A DNA stretch of 64,000 nucleotides from Plazaster borealis (GCA_021014325.1 CM037474.1:6241130-6305129), one strand, 5' to 3'; positions 36,460 to 47,371 are shown, counted from the first letter of the stretch. The notes: generated by a model from the letters alone, not told the origin. Program-made: numbers and translations.

Positions 36460-36653
36460 AGGGACACGTTGCCTTGGATCGGATGAGTTGGTGTTTGTTC
36501 ACGTAAAAGGAAAACCACGCAATTTTGAGACATATTTGTGTGGATCATTGTATTCTACTTTTAAAACGTCTTTCTAACCATATGCATTTTATAATAAACG
36601 GTTACAAACGCTTTTCATAGACCAACTTGCCCGATCTAAGGCAACGTGTCCCT
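36460..36653. mobile_element. TTAA MITE with AGGGACACGTTGCC ends
   Basis: A 194-bp element with inverted ends AGGGACACGTTGCCTTGGAT and its near-perfect complement, flanked by TTAA on both sides. Its left TTAA is also the right TTAA of the preceding MITE. Termini of the form TTAAAGG are typical of T2/Kolobok-type MITEs. Confidence 0.88.
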
Positions 36654-36798
36654 TTAATGAACGTTTCTTTTGAATCAGTACATTTTTTATAACATTACGA
36701 AAAAATCATCAAAATCAGTGATGGGTTACTAATCTGTGAAGATGAAACTAATGTTGCTTTTAAGTTTTACTATGATTTTTTTCTTTCTTTCCTTTCAG

Positions 36799-36858
36799 AA
36801 TCTCAGGAATAAAGTTGAAGATGCTCATGAGAATCATGATTTCAATGAATCTACAGAG
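36799..36858 (+). CDS. CACNA2D3-like: alpha-2/delta calcium channel subunit, second exon in window
   Basis: A 60-base exon, phase 0 to 0, encodes 20 residues (NLRNKVEDAHENHDFNESTE). It has a strong pyrimidine-rich acceptor ending TTTCAG and a donor GAG|GTAACT. The A-x-E-x-H-x-F pattern matches the conserved family stretch just before the (Y/F)-E-Y-F-N motif that opens the next exon. It is separated from the previous exon by about 33.9 kb, and no intervening exon is needed because the family alignment runs on directly. The intron after it is about 3.1 kb and starts a region of foldback repeats. Confidence 0.9.
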
Positions 36859-37106
36859 GTAACTTGAGATTTGAATTCCTATCCAGTTTTGGGGTTTTGT
36901 TTTGTGTCGAAAAGCTTCTTTCCAGTCATCAAACTTATCCAACGAATCATAAGAAACGAACAAAATCGTTCTCATGATTTGAACAACACTCAAAGGTATT
37001 GTAGAGAGACACACTGGTATTTTGATATGCCAACATTTAATCACCGTTTTCACAAATCAACGAATGTGTCAAAAAACACAACGTTTTGTAAAATGTTAGT
37101 GGGGAA

Positions 37107-37665
37107 AAATTACAAGTCTCTAACCTCACGTTAAAATGGTGTAAATTGCCATTGTATTCGATACCCTTTCAGTGCAAAATTTGTCAACATCCAAAACATC
37201 TGATAACATCATTCTGAGAAAAATGGGTCTGTGCATTGTGGTACGGGGATGTATTGGTTCATTCCTGACTTTCGATAATATTTAATCAAAACGGCATTGA
37301 ATTTAACATTTTTACTGACAAAAAAGTTCCTCCTTAAAATGTAAAGATCCATATAGTCTTTTCAGAGCCAACACTCCTCCCAAAAGAGATTTTACACATG
37401 GTTGTACCCGCAAGTTTACTACTATTTATAGTTACTTCATCCATATAGTTGTTGAAATCCAATGACATCATGTTTCAAATTTCGCTCTGAAAAAGTCGGT
37501 TATGAACCAAAACAACCCTGTATAAAAATGTACAGACCCATTTTTTTCTCAGAATGATATCATCAGATGTTTTGGATGTTGAAATTTTTTGCACTGGAAG
37601 GGTATCAAATACAATGGCCATTTACACCATTTTTACATGAGGTTAGAGACTTGTAATTTTGTTTT
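37107..37665. repeat. foldback repeat, outer pair
   Basis: The arms at 37107-37245 and 37535-37665 are inverted copies (ACAAGTCTCTAACCTCACGT against GAGGTTAGAGACTTGT). A histone-type stem-loop relic lies in the loop. Confidence 0.8.
37344..37440 (+). repeat. second copy of the histone-stem-loop repeat, decayed stem
   Basis: It has AGTCTTTTCAGAGCC in place of the perfect stem and then AAAAGAGATTTTACACATGG and TGTACCCGCAAGTTTACTAC as in the 62400 copy. Confidence 0.75.
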
Positions 37666-37924
37666 CATCATCACAAAACCTCTATCTAGGAAATGAGTAC
37701 ATCACCAAATTGAATTTGACATTTCCCTTTCTGTTTAAGTGTGGGACTTGATTCATTAACTGGTTATTAGGATCTTGTTTAGAATAAGTCTAAAAGTAGC
37801 AAAAAAACAAAGGTATTGGCTTTGAAATCTTTATTGTATCTCACCAAAAGTAACCAAATAATAATTCACAAGTCATGTTAATGAGAGTTCTTAAGATAGT
37901 GGAAATCCCTTTTTATTGATGTTA

Positions 37925-38430
37925 AAGAGGGGCTCCAAAGTCAAACGAATTTTTGTGATACACTCATTTTCCAATAGATAGAGTCCTTGTGATGAACACA
38001 ATTACAAGTCTCCAACCTCACTTTAAAATGGTGTAAAATGCCACTGTGTTTGATACCTTTCAGGTGCAGTTTTTGTCAAAATCCAAAAACATTTGACGAC
38101 GTCACATTTCAAATATAAAGTCTTGATGCCTATGTAGAGAGAATTTTGAGTTCATTCCTGAATTTTGATGATATTCATTTAAAGCAGCAATGAATTTGAC
38201 CTTTTAAGTGGCACAACAAAATTCCTCTTTGGAATGTACTGACCATTGTTCTTTATGTTCAATGATGTCACGTTTTAAATTTCGCCATGAAAGAGTATCA
38301 AACAAAATTGCATTGTACTCCATTTTAACGTGAGGTTAGAGACTTGTAATTTTTTCCCCCACTTTCATGAGGACTCTATCTATTGGAAAATGAAGTGCAT
38401 CACAAAATTGAATTTGACTTGGGAGCGCCT
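37925..38430. repeat. foldback repeat, second pair
   Basis: The same family, about 500 bp, arms extending to GGGGCTCCAAAGTCAAACGA and TTTGACTTGGGAGCGCC. It shares TTTTCCAATAGATAGAGTCC and its complement. Confidence 0.8.
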
Positions 38431-39053
38431 GTTTACGGGTATCTTGGTTTCAACTGAAAAATCTCTGGGAAAATCAGGTCTGAAAAGTTCATGATGAAGT
38501 AATATCCATGTCAGTCCATTGCCAGATGACGGTGGAATCCATCTGAAGATGTTGCCGAAGACTGGCGCCTTCCATTGTGTGCATTAGAGCATCTTTAGAA
38601 TGCTCTCCATCTCTGTTCACTTTGTCAGCCAATAATCTTGATTCTCTGGAGCCAAAAAAATTGTCTGGGACTGAAATATGGCAATGGGGCGACTTTACAT
38701 CTACGGTTAAAGGGGTTGGTGGGTTAAGGGCCAAGTACAACACAATCCAATTAGACTTTGAGTTCTCACTTAGTGTCAAGATGGAACAAGTATACCAATC
38801 AGCTTGATAAACGTTTCCATATGAAATGTCTTCATACTTGAGAGAACTACAAATTAAGACAAATAAAAGGGACCCGTGAGAGCCAACTATCTAGAAACAT
38901 TGTTACATTATGTTAAATACACTATGTGCATATAATTCATAGTTTTGAAATTTCAATGTGTTATCAGCATTCTGATCAAAGTTTTACAGATTAGTTTTAC
39001 TATGGAGTTATGAAACGTTTCTTGGAAATTAGTTAATTGCCAAGATCAAACTA

Positions 39054-39244
39054 GGGCCCGAATTTCATAGATCTGCTTAAGCACAATAAGTAGCTAAGCA
39101 CAAAACAATTTTTGGTTACCAGAAATAGGCTACCAGCCAAAATATGATTTTCACATGTACAATTTGCGACTGGTGTCCCGCTAAATTGCTCTGAGCAGAA
39201 ATTTATATTTTCTACTTAAAAGCAGCTCTATATGAATTAGGCCC
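39054..39244. mobile_element. GGGCCCAATT-type MITE
   Basis: A 191-bp element starting GGGCCCGAATTTCATAGATC with a decayed right end (ATGAATTAGGCCCC). Confidence 0.85.
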
Positions 39245-39625
39245 CTGTCCAAGATCAGATGTTGTACCTTCCCTTTAAGGAAGACCATGAATCATGGAAA
39301 GTGCCCTTGGCACTGTAGCGGTTTCCTGCAAGACACAATCCATGCAAGGAGGACTAGGCGATGGCATTTCCAGTTGAACAAAAGGAAGAAAATCCAGATG
39401 AAATATTCAAGGAGCGTTTGACTTGTGAGATGTTAAAATCTCAGAGTGGAATTTTATCTGAGAGTGTTGTTCAGAACACTGATGTATGAAGTCTTTTCCC
39501 ACAAATGTTTTCACAGGTAACCGGCCAAGGAGGCTGATTTCATAAAGGCGCTCAGCAGAATTTAAGTACCAGTCAAAGTGTCTGTGTATATTAATAAGGG
39601 AATAAAAGAGTGGGAGGAGGTCTCA

Positions 39626-39723
39626 AACGTTCGTTTTTAAAACCGGCAGGGTCATGGCCGAGCCGAAGTAGAGGTCCTTTATCGTACGGCCATGACCCTG
39701 CAAGGTTTTAAACGAACGTTCAA
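39626..39723. repeat. 98-bp near-perfect palindrome
   Basis: The arms ACGTTCGTTTTTAAAACC and GGCAGGGTCATGGCCG are answered by CGGCCATGACCCTGC and GGTTTTAAACGAACGT. Related sequence occurs near 57540-57620. Confidence 0.85.
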
Positions 39724-40003
39724 GACTAAGTCACAACTCTGTTATTCCCATTCCCATAAAGGCCCTTTTTGTTAAAAAGCGTAAAAATGCTGGAAAATTT
39801 GTAAAACTTTTCTGTAGATTTTCTATTCTTGTCACGTCCTCAAGCTCTGTTTTGCGAAGTGTCAAAATACATGCGACGCTTAACGGTTGTGCGGACGCGC
39901 GCGCACTCAGGAATAGATTGTACATTGATCACCAGTATGTACTGATGGCATCAATGTGGAGTTAATGTCGTTCATCATTTCCCTTTGATTTCTTGACCAT
40001 CAG

Positions 40004-40172
40004 TTTGAGTACTTCAATTCCAACCTGATTAATACGGAAAGTCCAGGTAGAGATGACAGAGACGTACAACTAAGAAAGCGATTTCTTCTAGACCCCAACG
40101 TTCACTTCAATAACATTTCAGTTAACATCAATCAGAGCACTGTGCAGGTCCCAGCAAATGTTTACAATTTTG
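40004..40172 (+). CDS. CACNA2D3-like: alpha-2/delta calcium channel subunit, third exon (entry to VWA_N domain)
   Basis: This 169-base exon begins after ACCATCAG and ends TTTG|GTGAGT, phase 0 to 1. It encodes 56 residues starting FEYFNSNLIN and ending STVQVPANVYNF. The motifs HFNN, V-N-I and VQVP-x-N-x-Y-N are typical of the N-terminal side of the VWA_N domain in alpha-2/delta-3 and -4 proteins. Candidate N-glycosylation sites occur at NIS and NQS, fitting an extracellular position. A 2.15-kb block of nested transposons starts only about 100 bases into the next intron. Confidence 0.95.
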
Positions 40173-40291
40173 GTGAGTGTGTGATATATTTTTTCCTCTG
40201 GTCTTCTTGTGTTTATATGGTTGTCAATGTGTCTTCTGCCACTTCAATTCATCTGCCCAAGGAACCAGTTAAAGGGATTGTATAAGTTTGG

Positions 40292-40991
40292 CGTGTCGTA
40301 TGGCCGAGCGGTTTAGAGCATCGAATTCAAGTTCTGGTGGTTAAGTCATCAGGGTGTGGGTTCGAATCCTGGTCATGACACTTGTGTCCTTGGGCAAGAC
40401 ACTTAAAGACAGTGTACACTATTGGTAATTGTCAAAGACTAGTCTTCTCACTCGGTGTATCTCAACATATGCATAAAATAACAAACCTGTGAAAATTTGA
40501 GCTTGATCGGTCGTCGGAGTTGCAAGATAACTATGAAAGAAAAAACACCCTTGTCACACGAAGTTGTGTGCTTTCAGATGCTTGATTTCGAGACCTCAAG
40601 TTCTAAACTTGAGGTCTCGAAATCAAATTCGTGGAAAATTACTTCTTTCTCGAAAACTACTCCACTTCAGAGGGAGCCGTTTCTCACAATGTTTTATACT
40701 ACCAACCTCTCCCCATTACTTGATACCAAGTAAGGATTTGTGCTAATAATTATTTTGAGTAATTACCAATAGTGTCCACTGCCTTTAACTATAGTTGCTT
40801 CTCTTCACCCAGGGGTATAAATGGGTACCTGCGAGGGTAGAGGTTGATATTGTGTTTGAAAAAGCCTACAGAGCGCCACGGCAGCTCGGGGCTGTATACT
40901 CCCCAGGGAGCTGAGACAGGGCACTAATGTAAAGCGCATTGATACGTTATTGTAAAATGCGCTATATAAGAACTTGTTATTATTATTATTA
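40292..40991 (+). mobile_element. tRNA-Leu-derived SINE with GCGCTATATAAG tail, split by a MITE
   Basis: Head at 40292-40380 with B box GGGTTCGAATCC; the body stops at 40402 and resumes at 40789 after the MITE. The tail reads ATGCGCTATATAAGAAC then (TTATT)n. It lies inside a family B MITE. Confidence 0.88.
40407..40784. mobile_element. TTAA MITE family A, copy 4, inserted in a SINE
   Basis: A 378-bp copy with TTAA at 40403-40406 and 40785-40788. The SINE tail reads straight across once the insert is removed. The centre is the palindrome CGAGACCTCAAGTT/AACTTGAGGTCTCG. Confidence 0.92.
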
Positions 40992-41332
40992 TAATTGGAA
41001 CCCACTGTTTGTTTCAATCCTATATAGTTGTTGATATATACTATAAAACTAACCTGTGAAAATTTCATTTCAAAAAGTGGTAGCGTTTTTGAGATCCTGC
41101 CGAAAATCTGCCACGCAGGAAGAATAACCTGCAATTGGAATACACAATCTCAGAAACGTTACTGTCAGTAACGCTTTTCAGATTCAAATTTTGGGGGATT
41201 AAAGGTGATATCTTTTTCCATAACCGCAGTGCTTCCAAAAGCGTTTTATCCAAAGCTGCTGTACTTCTTACCAAGTAAGTTTTTATTGCCATTAATTTTC
41301 AGAGTCATTACCAAACATATACAGACCCTTTA

Positions 41333-41708
41333 AAGAGAGAGTATACCTTTAGTAATTACTCCAAAAATTAGTGACCATAAAAACTAAATTGGTAAGAAGC
41401 ACACCATCTGCATGTATATAACATTCTGAGAAATAATTCCCTTCAAAGGAATGTGGTTTCTAGAGAAAGGGATTCAAAAAACCATTTCAATCTGAGAAAC
41501 ATTTCTGCATGAAACATTTCTCATATTGTGTATTCCAATTACGGATTATTCTTCCTGCGCGGGACATAACCGCTCCAGATTTTCGCCGATATCTCATAAA
41601 CGCTACCACCTTTTGAAACAAAATTTTCACAGGTTTATTGTTTATGATCTACATTTATATAGGATTAAAACGATCGAACGGTTAAAAAAATCAAAGGTAT
41701 ACTTTGCC
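41333..41708. mobile_element. TTAA MITE family B, copy abutting its neighbours
   Basis: A 376-bp element whose TTAA borders are shared with the element on each side. Centre subtype is CATTTCTGCATGAAACATTT. Confidence 0.88.
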
Positions 41709-41712
41709 TTTA

Positions 41713-42419
41713 AAGAAATTATAAAGGATTGGTAGGATAAAAACCATCATTGTTCAAGGAACGTTACATGGCTGGTAATTAAAATTTTCTTTAAGATCAC
41801 AGATTTACATAAAACTTACACGGTCTAATGATGATGATAGTAGAAAACATCCCTAGAAATATTTCTGTCTGAAATGCCATATTTGATGAGAAATAAATAA
41901 AACTAATTTCCGATTGGAGTTTATCGCTCATGAGCGTTTTATTCATGCGTTGTGTAACACATGCAAATGTGTAATCGGTTTTTCACTATTTTCTCGTGAC
42001 CCAGATGGCCGATCGATCTCAAACTTCCACAGGTTTGTCAATTTATGTATATGGTGGATTATATAAAGTGCTTACACTGCCAGCAACTGTTTTGTTAGCA
42101 AAAACCAATTCTGTAATGTTCCTTTAAGTTTTAGTCTGAAAGTTTACTGTTTATGAAGTTCATACTAGAACCATTTTTTCTGTGAAATATTTCCCTCTGA
42201 AATGAAGTCATATTCTAGAAAACTGTATCTGAAAACCTAAAAAATTGCAACATCTAATTTTAGTTGTTACAACCAATTTTGTTTCACTATTTCCTCCTGA
42301 CTCACACAACGGATTGAGCCCAAATTTTCGCAGGTTTGTTATTTCATGTATATGGTTGATCACACAAAACATGAACACTGTCTGCGACTATTTTGACAGT
42401 GCAATCCTGTATGATACCT
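41713..42419. mobile_element. TTAA MITE family C, copy 2, split by family D
   Basis: The left end follows the TTAA at 41709-41712; the right end reads CAATCCTGTATGATACCTT. The body is interrupted at 41757-42123 by another TTAA element. A short stretch after the right end (AACATGACCACCAGCTTT) also follows copy 1, so the true family may be longer. Confidence 0.82.
41757..42123. mobile_element. TTAA MITE family D
   Basis: A 367-bp element with ends AGGAACGTTACA and TGTAATGTTCCT. The right border is TTAA; the left has decayed to TTCA. It sits inside family C copy 2. Confidence 0.85.
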
Positions 42420-42770
42420 TCAACATGACCACCAGCTTTAATGACATTTTACATGAAGGTTATATGGTGTGTTTATCATAGACTGGGGGAATAAATTTAT
42501 AAATGTGATATTTTCCTATTATAGCTTAGAAGTGCAAGTGTTTAGTTCTGTACTTCTTTAGAATGTCACTGGTTTGTGTAGAAACCTTGAAACTGATATG
42601 GTGCATAAAACATGTTTGTCACCATTAAAAAAACAACTCATGCTTTAATAAACAAGTCAATGGAAGGACACTTATCAACTCGCATTGGAATTAAAAAAGT
42701 CTCAGGCCAAGGAATACCAGTATAGGTCTCAATGACACAAAATATCATTGTTCTCTGCAGTAGTGGTTAA

Positions 42771-43106
42771 AGGTATCGTACACGTTTGGTAATGACTCAA
42801 AACAAATATTAGCATAAAAACTTACTTGGTAACAAGCAACGGAGAGCTGTTGGTAGTATAAATCATTGTAGAAAACAACTCCCTCTGAAGTAACATAGTT
42901 TTTGAGAAAGAGGTAATTTCTCACTAAAATATTTATATTCTTCAGGCCTGAAGCCTTTTTCAGGCATCTGAAAGCACACAAATTTGTACAACGAGGGTGT
43001 TTTTTCTTTCATCATTTTCTTGCAACTTCGATGACCAATTGAGCCCAAATTTTCACAGGCTTCTTATTTTATGCATATGTTGGGATACACCAAGTGAGAA
43101 CACAAT
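42771..43106. mobile_element. TTAA MITE family A, copy 5, right end lost
   Basis: It begins after TTAA (42767-42770) and runs to AAGTGAGAACAC, then stops about 45 bases early at the junction with a duplicated flank. The centre has the palindrome TTCAGGCCTGAA, different from the other copies. Confidence 0.85.
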
Positions 43107-43817
43107 CAACTCCCATTGGAATAAAACAAAATTCAGGCCAAGGAATACCAGCAAAGGTCTTAATGACACAAAATATCATTGTTCTCTATAGTAGTGGTTA
43201 AGGGGTTTATGTGTCTGTAGTAACAATATGTTGGATCAGTTGAATTTTATTGAATAAGGCCCAGAATTGTATAAATCAAAAACACTGATTGCTGATCTTG
43301 TACAGGGGACTCTAGACGCCGTGAATATACGTAGTCGTGGGGAAACGGACATAAAGGAAGTGAACAAAACAAATTATGGCCAGAAATTAAATCAAGCATC
43401 TTTTAAGGTCATTTACGACAAATAGTTTGATATCAAATTGTGGCAATGCTTCTGGGTCAAAATGATTGATGGGTTTTCAAAAAAACACACAAAAGCTTGA
43501 AATTCTAGCACTACTTCAAATTAAATTATAAACGACTTTCACAGAAAGGGACGATATTCTTAAGTGAAAATAGGTTGTGCTTCAATCTACTGTAAAATGA
43601 TTGACACAAATTCACAAAGGAAGAGGATGATTGTTTATTATTATTATTTTTTGTTTACTTCTGGTGTGTAGTAAGTTGGTTAATTTGTCAAAAACTTTTC
43701 ATAAAATGTCAGAAAAGAGGCTCAAAATGTTTGACTTTCAATACAGTCGTTGAGATGATTTGATGAAAATTTAGCGTTTTCAATACTCGATTATTTACTA
43801 ATATCTGCTATCTTTAA

Positions 43818-44202
43818 AGGGAGGGTATACCTTTGGTAATTACTCCAAAAATTAATGACCATACAAACTTACTTGGTGAGAAGCACTGAAGCTGTTCATA
43901 AAATGTAGCATTATGAGAAGTAATTCCCTTCAAAGGAATGTGGTTTTAGAGAGAGGGATTCAAAAACATTTCAATCTGAGAAACATTTCTGCATGATACG
44001 TTTTCTCAGATTGTGTATTCCAATTATGGATTATTCTTCCTGCGTGAACATAACCACTCCAGATTTTCGACAATATCTCAAAAACACTACCACCTTTTGA
44101 AACGAAATTTTCACAGATTAGTTTTATTGTATATATCTACATTTATAAAGGATTGAAACCATCAAATGGTTCCAAAAAACAAAGGTATATGATTTTCCTT
44201 TA
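43818..44202. mobile_element. TTAA MITE family B, first of two in tandem before exon 4
   Basis: It starts after TTAA with AGGGAGGGTATACC. It ends near 44200 in a stretch reading CCTTTATTAAGATTTCTTAT, which is repeated after the next copy. Confidence 0.85.
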
Positions 44203-44224
44203 TTAAGATTTCTTATGTTTCTTA

Positions 44225-44505
44225 TGAAGTAATGTGGTTATGGAAAAAGATATCAGTATTTATCCGAACAAATTTGGATCTGAGAAGCGTTTCTGTCAGA
44301 AACGTTTCTCAGATTGTGTATTTCAAGTGCAGATTATTCTTCCTGCGTGGACATAACCGCTCCAGATTTTCGACAATATCTCAAAAACACTACCACCTTT
44401 TGAAGCGAAATTTTCACAGGTTATTTTTATTGCATAAATATCTACATTTATAAAGGATTAAAACCATCAAATGGTTCCAAAAAAACAAAGGTATATGCTT
44501 TGCCT
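44225..44505. mobile_element. TTAA MITE family B, left-truncated, against the exon 4 acceptor
   Basis: The left part is missing. The centre is GCGTTTCTGTCAGAAACG. The right end at about 44505 is followed by TTAAGATTTCTTATGTTTCT, a duplicate of the sequence at 44203-44222, and then the exon 4 acceptor. Confidence 0.82.
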
Positions 44506-44540
44506 TTATTAAGATTTCTTATGTTTCTCCTTTCTTGAAG

Positions 44541-44672
44541 GTCCTGATGTCTTAAACGGCATTGAAGAGACAGAGTTTCTTGATGAAGTGTTTCAGCAGA
44601 ACTACGAGGCTGATCCAACGTTAACCTGGCAATATTTTGGCCATAATACTGGATTCTTCAGAAATTATCCTG
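44541..44672 (+). CDS. CACNA2D3-like: alpha-2/delta calcium channel subunit, fourth exon (VWA_N core)
   Basis: This 132-base exon runs from a CTTGAAG acceptor to a TCCTG|GTGAGT donor, phase 1 to 1. It encodes GPDVLNG, then [19 protein letters not shown] and GFFRNYP. The pattern D-P-x-L-x-W-Q-Y-F-G-x-x-x-G-F-F-R-x-Y-P is highly characteristic of the VWA_N domain of alpha-2/delta subunits. The acceptor is unusual in context: the end of a TTAA-type MITE lies about 30 bases upstream of the splice site, so the branch-point region borders or overlaps transposon sequence (see findings). Confidence 0.97.
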
Positions 44673-44767
44673 GTGAGTCTTCCTTGCTTACAAATCTTTT
44701 GTCGGAGGAAATTTTTTGACCATCTATCTGTTGTGAAAGTGTAGGTGTATTGAGATCTTCTGTTTAA

Positions 44768-45156
44768 AGGGCCTGTATACGTTTGGTATAGACTGTGAAA
44801 ATTAATGGCAATGAAAACTTACTTAGTAAGAAGTACAGCAGCTTTGGATAGTATAATGCATTTGAGAAACTTTTCACTTCGAAGTACTGCGGTTATGGAA
44901 AAAGATATCACTTTTTATCCCCAAAAATTGGAATCTGAGAAGCGTCACTGCAGTTACCTTTCTCAGATCGTCTATTCCAATTGCAGATTAGTCTTCCTGT
45001 GTTGACATTACCGCTCCAGATTTTCGGCAATATCTCAAAAACGCTACCACCTTTTGAAATGAAACTTTCACAGGTTGGTTTTATGGTATATATCTACAAC
45101 TACATAGGATTGAAACAAACAGTGGGTTCCAATTACCAAACATATACAATCCCTTT
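44768..45156. mobile_element. TTAA MITE family B, right TTAA lost
   Basis: It starts after TTAA with AGGGCCTGTATACG and ends ACAATCCCTTT, where the target has mutated to CAGC. It begins 95 bases after the exon 4 donor. Confidence 0.85.
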
Positions 45157-45159
45157 CAG

Positions 45160-47370
45160 CCTTGTTCGCATTGGATTAATATATAAATGACTTCATGGGT
45201 AACATTCCATTGTGTAAATCTTACCGGTGTCTGCACTTGGATTGTTCGAGATATGTAAACTAACCGAGACGACGGTGAAACAAACTGACTGACTAAATAT
45301 GAACACATGAGGGTGCTACAACAGTGACCTTTAATCGAATGTGACAGTTGACCTAGCCTTTAAACAATGTTTGCAGAGAAGCGTGTCAAGTAAAAGTAAG
45401 AAAAACAATGCAAGCAAAGAGATGCCATTTCTGAGTTCTGTATACCACCGTTTTGTCATGGCATCGCCAATATGTGCATGTCGTAGTTCACTTCCGTGTG
45501 TGTGTCATGTGATCTTGGCTGTGCAGCGAACCGGATGTGGTATTTTACCGGCTGGTTTTACTGGGACGATGCCTCCGCACTGGACCTTTTGGCTCGGTTA
45601 GTTTGACCGGGTTAGTTCACCTGGGCAGAAGGTGACTGGTTAAACTGCCCATTGGACTCGGTTAAGTTAGGTGGGTGAAATTTTCCTGAGCTGTTCGCAT
45701 TGGACTTAAAATGGTCAAATTACCCATTTGCTCGGTTAGTTTACCCCCCCCCCCAAAAAAAAAGTTCAATGCCAACATGTCTTAAGACACAAATATACAA
45801 TCTAAAAACAAACACAAAACTGGGAATTTATAGAGAAATATTGATCAGGTTTCCTTTGGTATTCAAGCTTCGTTTATTTCTCAAGGGAGTCGATTAGTCT
45901 GCAGGATTTTTTCTTCTTACTGGAAAGGTATAGTTGCATCACTAATGAACACACCCTCATTTGTAGATTGATTATAGTGTATACTTCGACATCCATGGTC
46001 AGGTTGTGAGACCCCAACTCTCATGGGATCTATAGAACCTGTTAAGGTGAATGGATTACTGTCAAAAGTCTCCACCTGTAATTACTGTAGTCAATTTACA
46101 CTGGTGACTCAGTGATAGCACACTTCACAACTGTAAACCACAGGGAGCATGATCCTAAGATCACCTGCCCTTACAGGGTTATTAGGCAGCGTGTATTGTA
46201 GGAAGGAAGAGAGAGTGTGTGGACGACCGCTGGGAATTTCCTTAAGCTGGAATGATCAATGTTGCTCTCTAAACAAATCTTTTAAATAAGACCCGGACTA
46301 AAGTCAACATTTCTGTCAGTAAGTGCTGCGATCTATTACAATTGTCAATTGGAATGGTGTTGACTGTTGTCACGAAGGAGTCGTGGTTGAGTTAATGGGA
46401 AGCGGGCAAGTGGTTTGCTTTGGTTTGGGGTTGTTTTATGCCACTGCTGTAGATCAATGAAAAGGGACAGAAATTAATCTAAAGACTTAGCTGTCAATTG
46501 TTGGCATGTTGACCGTTGTTATGAACTGATATGGTGCCGGGTTACCAGGCAGTGGTTTGATTTCCCTGTTCTCCTGTCTTGATCACAAAAAGGCCTGAAG
46601 TGCAATGGTCGATTACAACAGCGTTGACCATTGTACAGGGATGAGAATGTCAGACTTTTATCTGAACTCAGAATTTTTATGTCGGCCTGGTGAAGAAAAT
46701 CAGCCATTATTTTGTTCTACATCTGAAGAAATCCTGCTCTTGGATCTACTTCTCTAGTGCTGAGACACTGTTCCTAAAAAGCTCTGTGAAATCTAAACCC
46801 CAAGGGGTTATCATTTCAACATACCTCCTCAAATTTGGATTTTAGTTTCAGACTTTTTTGGTCAGTAGTGTCTCTCACCCGTGATTTTACAGCACGTTAT
46901 TGTGCATGAGACTTTAAAACATCACCCAAGGACTTCAAATGGCGTGTGACGGTCAGATGTTCCACACCCAGGCTCTCCGACTCAGGAAGTCTTGATCACT
47001 CAAGTAGAGGTTCCGTCAAGGTGCTGTCCCATCATGAGGAGAGTGTAAGGGTGCTCACCTGCATCGTCTTCAGCCTTTCAATTTATGGAGACGGAGATCT
47101 TGATAGCGACTCGAGTCGTTCCTCTTTTATTGAATTCCTTGCAATAACAAGTGACAAGATGGGCAAGAAGACACTCTGACTTTGTAATAACTATGCTTTT
47201 GGCTTGCAACAACTCAACGTCAAAAAATGTAATGGACTCTTTTTTTAACATAAGCGTTGATACCTGGAAAGTATGACATTCAACATGCGATGAACTTTTA
47301 AGCTAAAATTGCAGAAGAGTTTAAACAAAAAATTGTTCCACACTACAATAAAACAAAAATTGTATCATTA
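45160..47370. other. intronic DNA, mostly single-copy-looking
   Basis: A phrase GCTCGGTTAGTTTACCC recurs at 45735 and 54089, and diverged forms of it occur between 45590 and 45760. Otherwise nothing is recognised. Confidence 0.45.
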
Positions 47371-47371
47371 A

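Larger units (their letters stand above)
2862..36798 (+). other. giant intron of the alpha-2/delta gene
   Basis: About 33.9 kb separates two in-phase exons whose peptides are adjacent in the protein family. The sequence between is a patchwork of MITEs, SINEs, minisatellites and AT-rich DNA, with no exon that fits the family. Open frames inside it lie in repeats or look random. Confidence 0.85.
40273..41328. mobile_element. TTAA MITE family B copy split by a SINE
   Basis: The left 19 bases lie at 40273-40291 after TTAA. The element resumes at 40992 with AATTGGAACCCACTG and ends before TTAA at 41329. The gap is filled by a SINE that itself holds a family A MITE. Confidence 0.85.

Noticed and set aside
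45341..45601. 86-residue frame as an extra exon of the calcium channel gene
   Set aside because: No acceptor/donor pair in phase, and the family alignment needs no residues between exons 4 and 5.
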